Source: Rhizobium nepotum 39/7 (GTDB lineage Bacteria > Pseudomonadota > Alphaproteobacteria > Rhizobiales > Rhizobiaceae). Taken from it: a stretch of 64,000 nucleotides of DNA. The DNA lies in contig NZ_JWJH01000005.1 in assembly GCF_000949865.1 (NCBI RefSeq), forward strand, positions 186,001 through 250,000, written 5' to 3'. Below the pieces are notes generated by a model. That model searched no databases. It was given only the letters and a program-made list of their open reading frames with translations, and was not told where the DNA came from. Made by a program: the position numbers and the translations under genes. How positions within the stretch are numbered: position 1 is the stretch's first letter; each line of letters begins with the position of its first letter. This document shows positions 17,369 through 26,809 of the stretch, piece after piece.

Positions 17369-18073
17369 TCAGAACGACAGCGTATCGCCCGGCTTCGGCG
17401 TGTGGACGCGCGCTTCCGACCCTTCCATGCCGGTCACGAACTTCTCCGGCGTCTGGTCGATGATCGGGAAGGAACCGTAATGGCAGGGGATGACATTTTC
17501 GAACTTGAAGAAGCGCTGGCAGGCGAGCGCCGCCACAGCCCCACCCATGGTGAAGCGGTCGCCGATCGGCACCAGGCCGATATCCGGTTGATGCAATTCG
17601 TTGATCAGCTTCATGTCCGAAAAGATATCGGTGTCGCCCATGTGGTAGACGGCCGGGCCGTCTTCGAAATGCAGCATCAGGCCATTGGCGTTGCCGAGCG
17701 AATGGGAAACGCCATCCTCGGTGATCTGGGCAGAGGAATGCAGCGCATTGGTGAAGGTGACGGAAAAACCGTCGAAATGCACCGTGCCGCCAGTATTGCC
17801 CATATCGATCTTCGCGACGCCCTTGGCGGCAAGCCAGGTGGCGAGATCGGCATTGGCAAGCACGGTGGCGCCCGTTTCGCGGGCAAGCTCGACGGTATCG
17901 CCGACATGGTCGCCATGACCGTGGGTCAGGAGAATATGGGTGATGCCTTGCGCCGCCGTCTTCGCGTCCTGTCCGGCAAATCCGGGATTGCCGGTGAAGA
18001 ACGGGTCGATGAGGATTTTCGCGTCGCCGTTTTCAAGACGGAAGGCGGAATGGCCGAGCCAGGTGATTTTCAT
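17369..18073 (-). CDS. UPF0173 metal-dependent hydrolase
   Basis: A 234-residue metallo-beta-lactamase-fold hydrolase of the UPF0173 family (UlaG-like). The N-terminus is [14 protein letters not shown] and the metal-binding motif is THGHGDH (residues 50-56). Further ligand regions are [17 protein letters not shown] and PCHYGSF. Substrate unknown. The start is the ATG at 18073 with GGAG about 7 nt upstream; the longer open frame to 18409 is antisense to the PhnA-domain gene. Divergent from that gene over 84 bp. Confidence 0.93.
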   Translation of the reverse strand: MKITWLGHSAFRLENGDAKILIDPFFTGNPGFAGQDAKTAAQGITHILLTHGHGDHVGDTVELARETGATVLANADLATWLAAKGVAKIDMGNTGGTVHFDGFSVTFTNALHSSAQITEDGVSHSLGNANGLMLHFEDGPAVYHMGDTDIFSDMKLINELHQPDIGLVPIGDRFTMGGAVAALACQRFFKFENVIPCHYGSFPIIDQTPEKFVTGMEGSEARVHTPKPGDTLSF

Positions 18074-18157
18074 GGAAGTTTCTCCTTCGTATTGCCGGTA
18101 TATTATGACATAGGACGGCCTGTTCAACCGCACTACCGATATTTCAGAGAGGCGACA

Positions 18158-18460
18158 ATGGCCGCGAACGATGACGAATACGTGTATGACGAAGCGAGCG
18201 GCGAATGGCGTCCGGCTTCCGAACTGGCTGCAGAAGCGGCGCGCGCGAAGGAAGTGCGCGACGCGGCCGGTAATCTGCTTTCGGATGGCGACCAGGTGAC
18301 GCTGATCAAGGATCTGAAGGTCAAGGGCACCAATACGGTCATCAAGCAGGGCACCGTCATCAAATCGATCCGCCTGACCGGAAATCCGGAAGAGATCGAT
18401 TGCAGGCACGAAACGGTCAAGGGTCTGGTGCTGCGCACCGAATTTGTCCGCAAACGATAA
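18158..18460 (+). CDS. PhnA C-terminal-domain protein
   Basis: A 100-residue protein. Its C-terminal 65 residues match the PhnA/YjdM C-terminal domain ([52 protein letters not shown]). The N-terminal zinc ribbon of full YjdM is absent; instead there are 35 acidic and Ala-rich residues ([21 protein letters not shown]). The original link of this family to phosphonate use is weak, so no function is assigned. The ATG at 18158 follows GAGAGG with 6-nt spacing. It is 15 nt upstream of ruvX, so probably in its operon. Confidence 0.85.
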   Translation: MAANDDEYVYDEASGEWRPASELAAEAARAKEVRDAAGNLLSDGDQVTLIKDLKVKGTNTVIKQGTVIKSIRLTGNPEEIDCRHETVKGLVLRTEFVRKR

Positions 18461-18475
18461 AAGGCAACACGCGAC

Positions 18476-18955
18476 ATGGCGATACTCACCATCGAGGAGC
18501 TTGCGGAAACGCTTCAGCCCGCACAGGCGATTGCCGGCCTCGACCTCGGCACGAAAACCATCGGGCTTGCCATGTCGGACCTGTCGCGGCGCTTCGCGAC
18601 GCCACGCCCCGTCATCAAGCGGGTGAAATTCACGAAGGACGCAGAGGTGCTGCTGGCCTTCGCCGAAAAGGAGAAGGTATCCGCCTTCATCATCGGCCTG
18701 CCGATGAACATGGACGGATCAGCCGGACCACGCGTGCAGGCAACGCGCGCCTTCGTTCGCACCATGGGCGAAAAAACCGCCCTGCCCTTCATTTTCTGGG
18801 ATGAGCGGCTTTCGACGGTCGCCGCCGAGCGTGCGCTTCTGGAAATGGACGTGTCACGCGCCAAGCGGGCCGAACGCATCGATTCGGCAGCCGCGAGCTT
18901 TATTCTTCAGGGCGCGCTGGACAGGCTTTCGGCTCTCGCCCGCTCGACGGGCTGA
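18476..18955 (+). CDS. ruvX: YqgF/RuvX pre-16S rRNA nuclease (Holliday junction resolvase-like)
   Basis: A 159-residue RNase H-fold protein of the YqgF family, implicated in 16S rRNA 5'-end maturation; it is also annotated as a putative Holliday junction resolvase. Motifs are [16 protein letters not shown] (catalytic Asp), [28 protein letters not shown] and the C-terminal [14 protein letters not shown]. The last 49 nt overlap the converging DUF6105 gene. Directly downstream of the PhnA-domain gene. Confidence 0.95.
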   Translation: MAILTIEELAETLQPAQAIAGLDLGTKTIGLAMSDLSRRFATPRPVIKRVKFTKDAEVLLAFAEKEKVSAFIIGLPMNMDGSAGPRVQATRAFVRTMGEKTALPFIFWDERLSTVAAERALLEMDVSRAKRAERIDSAAASFILQGALDRLSALARSTG

Positions 18956-19224
18956 GGACCCAGCCACCAGCTGGCAATCTGCTTTCTCTTGCGGAAAGCA
19001 AGGATCGCGAAAACGATCAGGCTGTCGACCGCAATGGCGCGCGCCACCAGCGGCGGCAGGCTCTCCGGCGGCAGGCCGAGAATATTGCCGTAAATCTGGA
19101 ACACCAGATCATGCGTCTGGCGCGTCAGCATGTAAAAACCGAAGCTCATGTCGTAATAGGAAAGCCAGTACCAGCTGCCCAGCAATGCGACGGGACCGGC
19201 CCACAGGATCAGAAACCATTTCAT
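18907..19224 (-). CDS. DUF6105-like small membrane protein
   Basis: A 105-residue protein with two or three hydrophobic segments: [20 protein letters not shown] at the N-terminus and [16 protein letters not shown] near residue 75, followed by a basic RKRKQ stretch. Between them are aromatic residues in [12 protein letters not shown]. It matches my memory of a rhizobial family (DUF6105), but function is unknown. The ATG at 19224 overlaps the stop of the upstream 53-aa gene by 4 nt (ATGA), showing translational coupling. The 3' end overlaps ruvX by 49 nt. Confidence 0.75.
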   Translation of the reverse strand: MKWFLILWAGPVALLGSWYWLSYYDMSFGFYMLTRQTHDLVFQIYGNILGLPPESLPPLVARAIAVDSLIVFAILAFRKRKQIASWWLGPQPVERARAESLSSAP

Positions 19225-19382
19225 GCCGTCTGCTCCCCGCCAAATACCGTGTCGGGGATGCCGGCAAGCACCGCCCAGCGCACCAGAGCCATCAGGCAAA
19301 GGTTCAGCGCCGGCGCGTCGATATCCAACGGCAGCATTACAAAAAACGTCATCATGACGCCTAAAGCTGTCCAGCGGCTCAC
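19221..19382 (-). CDS. Small membrane protein, 53 aa, GTG start
   Basis: A small ORF, MSRWTALGVMMTFFVMLPLD at its N-terminus, with one or two hydrophobic segments. The GTG start at 19382 is supported by AAGGGAG 6 nt upstream; a GTG at 19403 is also in frame but lacks such a site. Its stop overlaps the ATG of the DUF6105-like gene (ATGA), which makes a real translated cistron likely. No family recognised. The pair may form one membrane unit; that is inference. Confidence 0.65.
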   Translation of the reverse strand: MSRWTALGVMMTFFVMLPLDIDAPALNLCLMALVRWAVLAGIPDTVFGGEQTA

Positions 19383-19633
19383 TTGCGGCTCCCTTATGCG
19401 CACTCATTGCGCATGGTTAACATTTCATTAATTTACACTGGACCCGCAGCCATGGCGGCGCAAACGAAAGCTGGGATTATGGTTAACGCGGCCCGGACGG
19501 GTGTGGAAAAGCTCATCACCAAGGCAACGGGCAATCCTGTCGAAGGGTTGCGGGCCGGGTAAAAACATGGCTAATTTTTCGTTAATGTCGGCGTGCCCCC
19601 GTTGCCACGGTCTCGCCTGCGCTGAAACCGGGT

Positions 19634-20278
19634 TCAGCTGTAAACGCCGCGCACCAGTCTTTTGACCGCAGTGGCGATCTTGTCCCAGTCACGGTCCGAT
19701 TTGAGCGGTACACCGGCAAACTGGCCGCTGGTTGCAGCGGAAATGACGAGGTGCTGGATGGCGGCGAACAGCACGGCGTTGACGGCTGCGGTATCCACCC
19801 CCTTCGGCGCGGCCAGCGAACCGCGCATCCGCTCCAGCCATTTGCCAAGCGACTTGGCGCGGGCTTCGGCAAGTTGCCTGACCTGCGGCGAGCCATCCGA
19901 CACTTCCCAGGCGATGATCTTGCAGACGAGAGGATCGCTGCGCAGCGCATCCATGAAATAAAGCGCCAGCTTTTCCATGAGATCGCCATAGGTCAAAAGG
20001 AACATGCCGCCAGTGTCTTCGGGAATACGGTCCTTCACCCAGGAGCCGAGATCCTCGCCGATCGCCTCGATCAGGCCGTCCAGACCACCGAAATAGCGAT
20101 AGATCAGCTGTTTGTCGCAGCCGGCGCGGCGGGCCACCGCATTGATGCCGAAACCCTGAAAGCCTTCTTCGGAGAGAAGCGATCGCGCCGCATCAAAAAT
20201 CGCCTTCTCGGTCGCTGCGCGATCCTTGATGCGTTTTTCCGGTCTGTCGGCTGAAATCACCTCTGCGGTCGCCAGCAT
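19634..20278 (-). CDS. TetR-family transcriptional regulator
   Basis: A 214-residue regulator. The N-terminal HTH runs about residues 20-66: ATEKAIFDAARSLLSEEGFQGFGINAVARRAGCDKQLIYRYFGGLDGL, with the recognition helix DKQLIYRYF. The C-terminal ligand domain is of the TetR type, unassigned. It stands alone: 251 bp of non-coding DNA separate it from the small-membrane-protein pair, and 137 bp from the next GNAT gene upstream. Ligand and targets cannot be read from the sequence. Confidence 0.9.
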   Translation of the reverse strand: MLATAEVISADRPEKRIKDRAATEKAIFDAARSLLSEEGFQGFGINAVARRAGCDKQLIYRYFGGLDGLIEAIGEDLGSWVKDRIPEDTGGMFLLTYGDLMEKLALYFMDALRSDPLVCKIIAWEVSDGSPQVRQLAEARAKSLGKWLERMRGSLAAPKGVDTAAVNAVLFAAIQHLVISAATSGQFAGVPLKSDRDWDKIATAVKRLVRGVYS

Positions 20279-20415
20279 GCTTTTCTACCCGTCTTTTAAA
20301 AGGCCTGACCGAAGGGGTTAACAAAGCATGAAGACAAGGACAATGCGGCAGGGCGGTTGGGGACAAGGTTCCTGTGGATGAGTGAAGATCAAGAACCCGT
20401 GCTCCGGCAAATATA

Positions 20416-21027
20416 TCACTCCAATGCCATGCCGAACCAGACGGTGCCGGGTGTTTCGTGGCTTTCGAGACGTTTGAAGCCACGGGTTTCCCAAAAGCGC
20501 ATGCCCGCACCGTTGCGTTCGCTGGCGCCGAGATGGATGCCGTAGACGTTGTTTTGTCTCGCCATATCCAGCCAGCGCGACAAAAGGCGCGTGCCGCCGC
20601 CCTTGCCCTGCGTGCGCGGCAGAAGGTTCATGTGGATATGGGCCGGAAACGGATCGGTGAGCCAGGCAGGCGTGTGGCGCGGGTGGTGGATGAAATGGGC
20701 GCGGCGCTGGTCGGCGTTCCATGTCTGCTGGTCGCCACCGGGGTCGGGGTAAAGGGCGCGCAGATGCGGCCACCACTCCCGCTCCAGCCTCTCATCATGC
20801 AGGGTCGTATTGAGTGCGCCGGCGATGTACCCGCACACACCCTCCTCGTCCTCCGCCACAAAAACGGCATCGGGCCAAAGATGCAGATAGGGCACGGAAT
20901 AAATATGCCCGACCATGCGGCCGTCGCGATAAAGCGGTGTCGCATCCTCTCCGGCGTCGCCGGTGGCAAGGCTTATGGCGTAAAGCGCGTCCTCATCTTC
21001 CGGACGGGCGGAACGAAAAGTCAGCAT
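20416..21027 (-). CDS. GNAT-family N-acetyltransferase, long form
   Basis: A 203-residue acetyltransferase. The N-terminus LTFRSARPEDEDALYAIS and the segment HIHMNLLPRTQGKGGGTRLLSRWLD (acetyl-CoA loop) with GASERNGAGMRFWETRGFK fit the GNAT fold. An inserted region of about 50 residues (VWWPHLRAL-like, then HPRHTPAWLTDPFPAH) makes it longer than standard and resembles the group placed near O-GlcNAcase-like acetyltransferases. The start MLTFRS at 21027 is preferred over 21057. It lies 136 nt after the AidB-like gene on the same strand, with no terminator seen between them. Confidence 0.85.
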   Translation of the reverse strand: MLTFRSARPEDEDALYAISLATGDAGEDATPLYRDGRMVGHIYSVPYLHLWPDAVFVAEDEEGVCGYIAGALNTTLHDERLEREWWPHLRALYPDPGGDQQTWNADQRRAHFIHHPRHTPAWLTDPFPAHIHMNLLPRTQGKGGGTRLLSRWLDMARQNNVYGIHLGASERNGAGMRFWETRGFKRLESHETPGTVWFGMALE

Positions 21028-21163
21028 CGGCCGCCCTCCATTGCCGCGCATCGACACGCCAGGATGTTTTGACCGATAACAGCACGCTCCACGCCACCGC
21101 TTTTTTTCAAATCCGAGACCCCTCCCGCCGGGATTGCAACAACCGTCATCCGCCCTTTGTCGC

Positions 21164-22819
21164 TCAGGACGCGGGCGGATACAGAAGATCGATTATATAA
21201 TTCGGATCGAAGCGAGAATCGAGCATGCCGTAAGTATGCCGCCAACCGCCCGCCAGACGGGTTTCCAGGAACGCATCGGCGATCTTGCCGGCACCAAGCC
21301 GGCAAAGCTCGGCGGCAGCGGCAGCAAGCGCGAATTGTTCGACCAGCAGGCGGGCCGCCCCTTCGTCGCGTTCGGCAAGCGCGATTGCGGCGCGCAGGAC
21401 GTCCGTCGTCTTTTTACCGGCGGGTCCGAGGTCACGCTCCAGCGTCTGGAAAACGAGATCGAACAAATCCTTGCCGCGCTGAAGAACCCGCAGCACATCC
21501 AGCGCCATGACGTTGCCCGAACCTTCCCAGATGGCGTTGACCGGCGCTTCGCGGTAGTGGCGGGCAATCGGCCGTTCCTCGACATATCCATTGCCGCCCA
21601 GGCACTCCATGGCCTCATAAATCAGCGCCGGTGCGATCTTGCAGCACCAGTATTTCACAATCGGCGTCATCACCCGCGCATAGGCCGCCTCGGCGGCATT
21701 GTTGCGGGCGGCATCGAAAGCCGAAGCCAGCCGGAAGGACAGCGCCGTCGCGGCAGCAACATCCAGTGCCATGTCGGCGAGAACGCGCGTCATGATCGGC
21801 TGGCTGACCAGCGTCTTGCCGAAGACCGAACGGCCGCGTGCGAAATGCACCGCTTCGGCCAGCGAAGCGCGCATCATGCCGGATGACGCCAGCGCGCAAT
21901 CGAGCCGCGTCAGCGTCACCATGTCGAGAATAGTGCGCACACCGCTGCCCGGCTCACCGAGGAGATAACCGAAAGCATCGGTGAACTCGACTTCGGCGGA
22001 GGCGTTGGAACGGTTGCCGAGCTTATCCTTCAGGCGCTGGAAATGCAGGCCGTTGGCGGAACCGTCTTCCAGATAACGCGGCACCAGGAAACAGCCCATG
22101 CCGTCGCCCATCTGCGCCAGCATCACGAAACCGTCGCTCATCGGCGCGGACAGGAACCATTTGTGGCCGGACAGGCGATAGATGCCCTCGCCTACCCGTT
22201 CCGCCGTGGTGCGGTTGGCGCGCACATCCGTGCCGCCCTGCTTTTCCGTCATGCCCATGCCGACGGTGACGGCGGTTTTCTGCAGAGCCGGCTTCTGCGA
22301 GGAATCATATTTACGCGACAGGATTTTCGGCACCCATTCCTTCTGCACGCGCGGCGAGGTCATGATGGCGGCGACGGAGGCGCTGGTCATGGTCAGCGGG
22401 CAGAGATGCCCGGCCTCAAGCTGCGAGGTCAGATAAAATTTGGTGGCGCGGGCCTTGTGTTCGTTACCGCGCGTTTCGGTCGCGTTTTCCCAGACGCTGG
22501 AATGAAGACCTGATGACATGGAACGGCGCATCAGCGCGTGCCATGCGGGGTGGAACTCCACCTGATCGAGACGCTCGCCGCGCGGGCCGTGGGTGTGCAG
22601 CTGCGGCAGGCCCTGATTGGCCATGCGCGCCAGTTCCTGCGCCTCGTGCGAGGTAACATAACGCCCGATCTGGTCGAACTCGTCCCGCAGATTGCGAGAC
22701 AGGCCGGAGGTGAGGTCGACGATCAGCGGATCGGAACGATAGGCATTGATACCAGACCAGAGGCTTGGCTGGTTCAGTTCGGCGAGCGTTTCTTCTGTCC
22801 GGGAATTCTGGGTCATCAA
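21164..22819 (-). CDS. AidB-like acyl-CoA dehydrogenase family flavoprotein
   Basis: A 551-residue flavoprotein of the acyl-CoA dehydrogenase superfamily, closest to E. coli AidB, a protein linked to the alkylation response. Shared segments include LNQPSLW, FHPAWHALM, EAGHLCPLTMT, GMGMTEKQGGTDVR, GHKWFLSAPMSD, RLKDKLGNRSNAS and NAIWEGSGNVMALDVLR. It keeps the long AidB N-terminal extension and the C-terminal helical domain. Whether it acts on DNA damage or as a dehydrogenase cannot be said. Tandem Met at 22819 and 22816. Divergent from the NTF2-like gene across a 349-bp region. Confidence 0.9.
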   Translation of the reverse strand: MMTQNSRTEETLAELNQPSLWSGINAYRSDPLIVDLTSGLSRNLRDEFDQIGRYVTSHEAQELARMANQGLPQLHTHGPRGERLDQVEFHPAWHALMRRSMSSGLHSSVWENATETRGNEHKARATKFYLTSQLEAGHLCPLTMTSASVAAIMTSPRVQKEWVPKILSRKYDSSQKPALQKTAVTVGMGMTEKQGGTDVRANRTTAERVGEGIYRLSGHKWFLSAPMSDGFVMLAQMGDGMGCFLVPRYLEDGSANGLHFQRLKDKLGNRSNASAEVEFTDAFGYLLGEPGSGVRTILDMVTLTRLDCALASSGMMRASLAEAVHFARGRSVFGKTLVSQPIMTRVLADMALDVAAATALSFRLASAFDAARNNAAEAAYARVMTPIVKYWCCKIAPALIYEAMECLGGNGYVEERPIARHYREAPVNAIWEGSGNVMALDVLRVLQRGKDLFDLVFQTLERDLGPAGKKTTDVLRAAIALAERDEGAARLLVEQFALAAAAAELCRLGAGKIADAFLETRLAGGWRHTYGMLDSRFDPNYIIDLLYPPAS

Positions 22820-23168
22820 CTGCTTCTAGCTGTTTTCTACTGGAATTGCATAGTGGGGTGATATTGCATAATCCCGCCCACAGGAAGCGATTGAGACGAT
22901 TAAAACCCCGCTTTCGGCATTTTTCAGGACCGGCCTTTGCGAATGCCGAACACGTTTCCGGCAAGACCGAGGGACAGCACCAGCATGGTGGATGAGAGAG
23001 CCGGCGACGACCCGACGGAACAGACGATCATTGCAGACGTTCATTCCACCCGGGGGTATTTTCATTGGGCATTCCGCGCGCGCAACTTCTGCAAAATTCT
23101 GTTCTTGAGGTGTCGCAACCTCTCGGCTCATGACCTCACGGAACAAAGCTACATTTGGAGAAGAGACC
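22820..23168. other. Divergent intergenic region, no gene seen
   Basis: The 349 bp between the AidB-like gene (minus) and the NTF2-like gene (plus) hold no ORF with convincing protein character. It is locally AT-richer near 22840-22870 (for example TATTGCATAATC), where the aidB promoter probably lies. No clear operator or Ada-type box was recognised. Confidence 0.5.
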
Positions 23169-23600
23169 ATGGAGGCCAGCGTAAGAAAGCTCTTCGAGCG
23201 ATATGAGCGCTTTTTCAACAGGTCCCTCAACGGTGACACGGATATGGAAGAGGTCGCATCGCTCTATGCCTCCGATTTCATAGCCGCCTCCCCTGCCGGG
23301 GTGATGACTGGAAAGAATGACGGTCAACTGAAGCAAGCCATGACGAAGGGTTATGAACGCTATCGGGCCATGGGAACGAAAAAGATGCGGATACGCGATA
23401 TCCGCCTCTCGCCCATCGATGAACATCATTGCGTTGCCCATGTTGCCTGGACGGCGACCTTTGCCCGCAAGGGCCAATCGGATGTCGCAATAGATTTCGA
23501 TGTTCATTACTTCATCCAGCAACTGGACAGGGAGCCGAAAGTTTTCGGCTGGGCGTCAGGCGACGAGCAGGCGCTTTTAAGGAAGCATGGCATTGTCTGA
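23169..23600 (+). CDS. NTF2-like (SnoaL/DUF4440-type) protein
   Basis: A 143-residue protein with the cone-like NTF2 fold: an N-terminal helix pair (VRKLFERYERFFNRSLNGD), the segment VASLYASDFIAASPAGVMTGK, and the strands HHCVAHVAWTATF and VAIDFDVHYFIQQLD. Proteins of this fold range from isomerases to binding proteins, so no activity is assigned. The ATG at 23169 follows GGAGAAGAGACC and gives a proper family N-terminus; the open frame upstream to 23130 is not conserved in character. Monocistronic as far as seen. Confidence 0.82.
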   Translation: MEASVRKLFERYERFFNRSLNGDTDMEEVASLYASDFIAASPAGVMTGKNDGQLKQAMTKGYERYRAMGTKKMRIRDIRLSPIDEHHCVAHVAWTATFARKGQSDVAIDFDVHYFIQQLDREPKVFGWASGDEQALLRKHGIV

Positions 23601-23740
23601 CGTTCACCCGATCCATCGCTAGCCGCAAATGCGGGGTCGCTCCCTGCGCGGTTTTGAAGGGCTTCCGACGCAGGATAATCCACTTTTTTTCGAGGGCTGG
23701 GGAAACATCGCCCTGTTTTCATTTCGAGGGTTCACGGGTG

Positions 23741-23770
23741 CTTGCCCCTGCGGCGAGCAATCTCTATAGA
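23741..23770 (+). promoter_or_regulatory. Candidate sigma-70 promoter of pyrB
   Basis: CTTGCC (23741-23746) and TATAGA (23765-23770), with an 18-nt spacer (17 if CTATAG is read), match the alphaproteobacterial housekeeping pattern. They lie about 125 nt upstream of the pyrB ATG in a 294-bp non-coding gap (23601-23894). No pyrimidine-type attenuator was recognised in the remaining leader. Confidence 0.4.
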
Positions 23771-23894
23771 GCGCAGGACCGAATTCAGCGGCACTCCACA
23801 GGCGTGTTCACAGCGAATGGGAGCGCACGGATCAGCATTCGGGCGTTCCGGGCATTTTCACGGGAAAATGCGACGCCCGTCAGGAGGCAACCGC

Positions 23895-24836
23895 ATGGTC
23901 TTCTTCCCCCATCGCCATCTCCTCGGCATCAAGGGGCTTTCCCATCAGGATATAACCCTGCTTCTCGACAAGGCCGACGAGGCGGTGAAAATCAGCCGCC
24001 AGCGCGAGAAAAAGACCTCGACGCTCCGGGGTCTGACGCAGATCAACCTGTTCTTCGAAGCCTCGACGCGGACGCAATCCTCCTTCGAACTTGCCGGAAA
24101 ACGCCTCGGCGCCGATGTGATGAACATGTCGGTCAGCAATTCCTCGGTGAAGAAGGGCGAAACGTTGATCGACACGGCGATGACGCTAAACGCCATGCGC
24201 CCGGATGTGTTGATCGTGCGTCACTCCTCGGCCGGCGCCGCAGCCCTGCTCGCGCAGAAGGTCGCCTGCTCCGTGGTCAATGCCGGCGATGGCCAGCACG
24301 AACACCCGACGCAGGCGCTGCTCGACGCACTGACCATCCGTCGCGCCAAGGGCGATCTGTCGGGAATAACGGTTGCGATCTGCGGCGACGTGCTGCATTC
24401 GCGTGTCGCCCGTTCCAACATCATCCTGCTCAACCAGATGGGTGCTCGCGTGCGCGTCGTCGCGCCCGCCACGCTTCTGCCCTCCGGCATCCGCGACATG
24501 AGCGTCGAAGTTTTCCACGACATGAAGGAAGGGCTGAAGAACGCCGATGTGGTGATGATGCTGCGCCTGCAGCGCGAGCGCATGTCCGGCTCCTTCGTGC
24601 CTTCGGTGCGCGAATATTTCCATTATTACGGTCTCGACGCCGAAAAGTTGAAGGCAGCGAAAGAAGATGCGCTGGTCATGCATCCCGGCCCGATGAACCG
24701 TGGCGTGGAAATCGCCTCCGAAGTGGCCGACGGTCCGCAAAGCGTCATCGAAAGCCAGGTGGAAATGGGGGTTGCCGTGCGCATGGCTGTCATGGAAACC
24801 CTGCTTGTCTCGCAAAATCAGGGTGAGCGCGTATGA
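23895..24836 (+). CDS. pyrB: Aspartate carbamoyltransferase catalytic subunit
   Basis: Condenses carbamoyl phosphate with aspartate, the committed step of pyrimidine synthesis. At 313 residues from ATG 23895 ([10 protein letters not shown]), with AGGAGG 7 nt upstream, it is full length; the upstream open frame from 23742 is leader. Signatures: [11 protein letters not shown] for carbamoyl phosphate, [32 protein letters not shown] and [11 protein letters not shown]. No pyrI regulatory subunit is nearby. Its stop overlaps the start of the dihydroorotase-like gene by 4 nt (ATGA), as in pyrB-pyrC' pairs of Pseudomonas. Confidence 0.97.
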   Translation: MVFFPHRHLLGIKGLSHQDITLLLDKADEAVKISRQREKKTSTLRGLTQINLFFEASTRTQSSFELAGKRLGADVMNMSVSNSSVKKGETLIDTAMTLNAMRPDVLIVRHSSAGAAALLAQKVACSVVNAGDGQHEHPTQALLDALTIRRAKGDLSGITVAICGDVLHSRVARSNIILLNQMGARVRVVAPATLLPSGIRDMSVEVFHDMKEGLKNADVVMMLRLQRERMSGSFVPSVREYFHYYGLDAEKLKAAKEDALVMHPGPMNRGVEIASEVADGPQSVIESQVEMGVAVRMAVMETLLVSQNQGERV

Positions 24837-26125
24837 GTGCCGTAACCGTTCTTAAAAACCTCCGCATCGTCGATCCCTCCCGCGATCTGGACGAGACCGG
24901 CAGCATCGTTATTGCGGCCGACGGCACGATCCTTGCTTCGGGCAAAGATGCTCATAATCAGGGTGCTCCCGAAGGTGCGACGGTTCGCGATTGCAGGGGG
25001 CTGGTGGCCGTTCCCGGCCTGGTGGACGCCCGCGTCTTCGTCGGCGAGCCGGGTGGCGAACACCGTGAGACGATCGAATCCGCCTCGCGCGCGGCAGCGG
25101 CCGGCGGCGTTACCAGCATCATCGTGATGCCCGATACCGACCCCGTCATCGATGACATTGCGCTGGTCGAATATGTCAAGAAGGCGGCGCGCGACAAGGC
25201 GCTCGTCAACGTCTATCCCGCAGCGGCGCTGACCAAGGGCCTCAAGGGCGAGGAAATGACCGAGATCGGCATGCTGAAGGAAGCCGGTGCGGTGGCCTTC
25301 ACCAACGGCCGCAAGGCGCTTTCCGACACGCTGGTGCTGCGCCGCGCCATGACCTATGCGCGCGAGTTGGGCGCGGTGATCGCGCTCGAGACCCGCGACA
25401 AATATATCGGCGGCGGCGACATGAACGAGGGGCTTTTTGCGAGCTGGCTCGGTCTGTCAGGCATTCCGAAGGAAGCCGAGATCATTCCTCTGGAACGCGA
25501 CCTGCGCATTGCCGGTCTGACCCAGGCGATCTACCATGCCGCCAAGATTTCCGTGCCGGAATCGGCCGAAGCGATCCGACTTGCCCGGCAGCGGGGCGTA
25601 AAAGCCACCTGCGGCATCTCGATCAACCATCTGACGCTCAACGAGAACGATATCGGCGAATACCGCACCTTCTTCAAGCTCTCGCCGCCGCTGCGCGCCG
25701 AAGACGACCGCAAGGCCATGGTCGAGGCACTGAAGGACGGCACCATCGATATCGTCGTTTCCTCGCATGATCCGCAGGATGTGGATACCAAGCGTCTGCC
25801 CTTCTCGGATGCGGCAAGCGGCGCGGTGGGGCTGGAAACCATGCTGGCGGCGGCCCTTCGTCTCTACCACAGCGGCGAGGTTCCGCTGATGCGGCTGATC
25901 GATGCGCTTTCCACCCGCCCAGCGAAAATCTTCGGTCTGGATGCAGGCACTCTGAAGGCGGGCGCGAAGGCCGACATCACTCTCATCGATCTCGACGAGC
26001 CGTGGCTCGTCACCAGGGAACAGCTGGTGTCGAAATCCAAAAACACGCCGTTCGAGGACGCCCGTTTCAGCGGCCGCGCTGTCGCCACTTATGTGGCTGG
26101 CAAAGCGGTCCATTCCTTGGCATAA
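24833..26125 (+). CDS. Dihydroorotase-like PyrC' (probably non-catalytic)
   Basis: A 430-residue class I dihydroorotase homologue, usually annotated pyrC. The scaffold is preserved: [38 protein letters not shown] and AVGLET. The metal-centre residues are not. The HxH at the end of strand 1 is R67-V-F69, the Asp of the SDDG loop is replaced (TNG, 157-159), the His of strand 5 is L185, the next His is K238, and the catalytic Asp of TDHAPH is S311 (SSHDPQ). This is the pattern of PyrC', the inactive partner that Pseudomonas ATCase needs for assembly. A functional dihydroorotase must therefore be encoded elsewhere. Translationally coupled to pyrB (ATGA). Confidence 0.88.
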   Translation: MSAVTVLKNLRIVDPSRDLDETGSIVIAADGTILASGKDAHNQGAPEGATVRDCRGLVAVPGLVDARVFVGEPGGEHRETIESASRAAAAGGVTSIIVMPDTDPVIDDIALVEYVKKAARDKALVNVYPAAALTKGLKGEEMTEIGMLKEAGAVAFTNGRKALSDTLVLRRAMTYARELGAVIALETRDKYIGGGDMNEGLFASWLGLSGIPKEAEIIPLERDLRIAGLTQAIYHAAKISVPESAEAIRLARQRGVKATCGISINHLTLNENDIGEYRTFFKLSPPLRAEDDRKAMVEALKDGTIDIVVSSHDPQDVDTKRLPFSDAASGAVGLETMLAAALRLYHSGEVPLMRLIDALSTRPAKIFGLDAGTLKAGAKADITLIDLDEPWLVTREQLVSKSKNTPFEDARFSGRAVATYVAGKAVHSLA

Positions 26126-26170
26126 GATCACGGCAGAGATCACGCAGGCGCGCGACAGAGGGAACGTTGA

Positions 26171-26788
26171 ATGAGTGCTTTGACTGACTGGCAGACGGCG
26201 CCTGCCCTTCTCGCGCTTGCGGCGCTGATCGGCTATCTGTTCGGCTCGATACCCTTCGGCCTTCTTCTCACCCGCATGGCGGGGCTCGGCGACGTGCGCA
26301 ATATCGGTTCGGGCAATATCGGCGCAACCAACGTGCTGCGTACCGGCAACAAGAAACTCGCTGCCGGCACATTGCTGCTCGATGCGCTGAAAGCCACGGC
26401 AGCGGTGCTGGTCGCCAATGCGCTCTGGGGTTACGAGGCTTCGCTGGTTGCCGGTTTCTTCGCCTTTCTCGGCCATCTGTTTCCGGTGTGGCTCGGCTTC
26501 AAGGGCGGCAAGGGTGTGGCCACCTATATCGGCGTGCTTCTGGGTGCTGCCCCCCTGTTGATGCTGGCCTTCGCGCTGATCTGGCTCGCGACCGCCTTTA
26601 TCACCCGCTACTCCTCGCTGTCGGCGCTGCTGGCCATGCTTGTCATCCCCGTGGCCCTATGGGTACTCGGGCCTGAAAAGACGGCGTTGCTGGTGACGCT
26701 GCTGAGCGCGATTTCCTGGTGGAAGCACCGCGAGAATATCGCCCGGCTTCTGGCGGGTACCGAAAGCAGGATCGGGCAAAAGGGCTGA
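26171..26788 (+). CDS. plsY: Acyl-phosphate:glycerol-3-phosphate acyltransferase
   Basis: An inner-membrane enzyme that acylates glycerol 3-phosphate with acyl phosphate, the first step of phospholipid synthesis. It has 205 residues with five or so membrane segments. The three family motifs are visible: GSIPFGLLL in the first loop, [17 protein letters not shown], and [12 protein letters not shown]. It lies 45 nt after pyrC' and 21 nt before dprA, inside the long plus-strand run. Confidence 0.95.
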   Translation: MSALTDWQTAPALLALAALIGYLFGSIPFGLLLTRMAGLGDVRNIGSGNIGATNVLRTGNKKLAAGTLLLDALKATAAVLVANALWGYEASLVAGFFAFLGHLFPVWLGFKGGKGVATYIGVLLGAAPLLMLAFALIWLATAFITRYSSLSALLAMLVIPVALWVLGPEKTALLVTLLSAISWWKHRENIARLLAGTESRIGQKG

Positions 26789-26809
26789 AGCCAGCTTCAA
26801 GGATATGTC

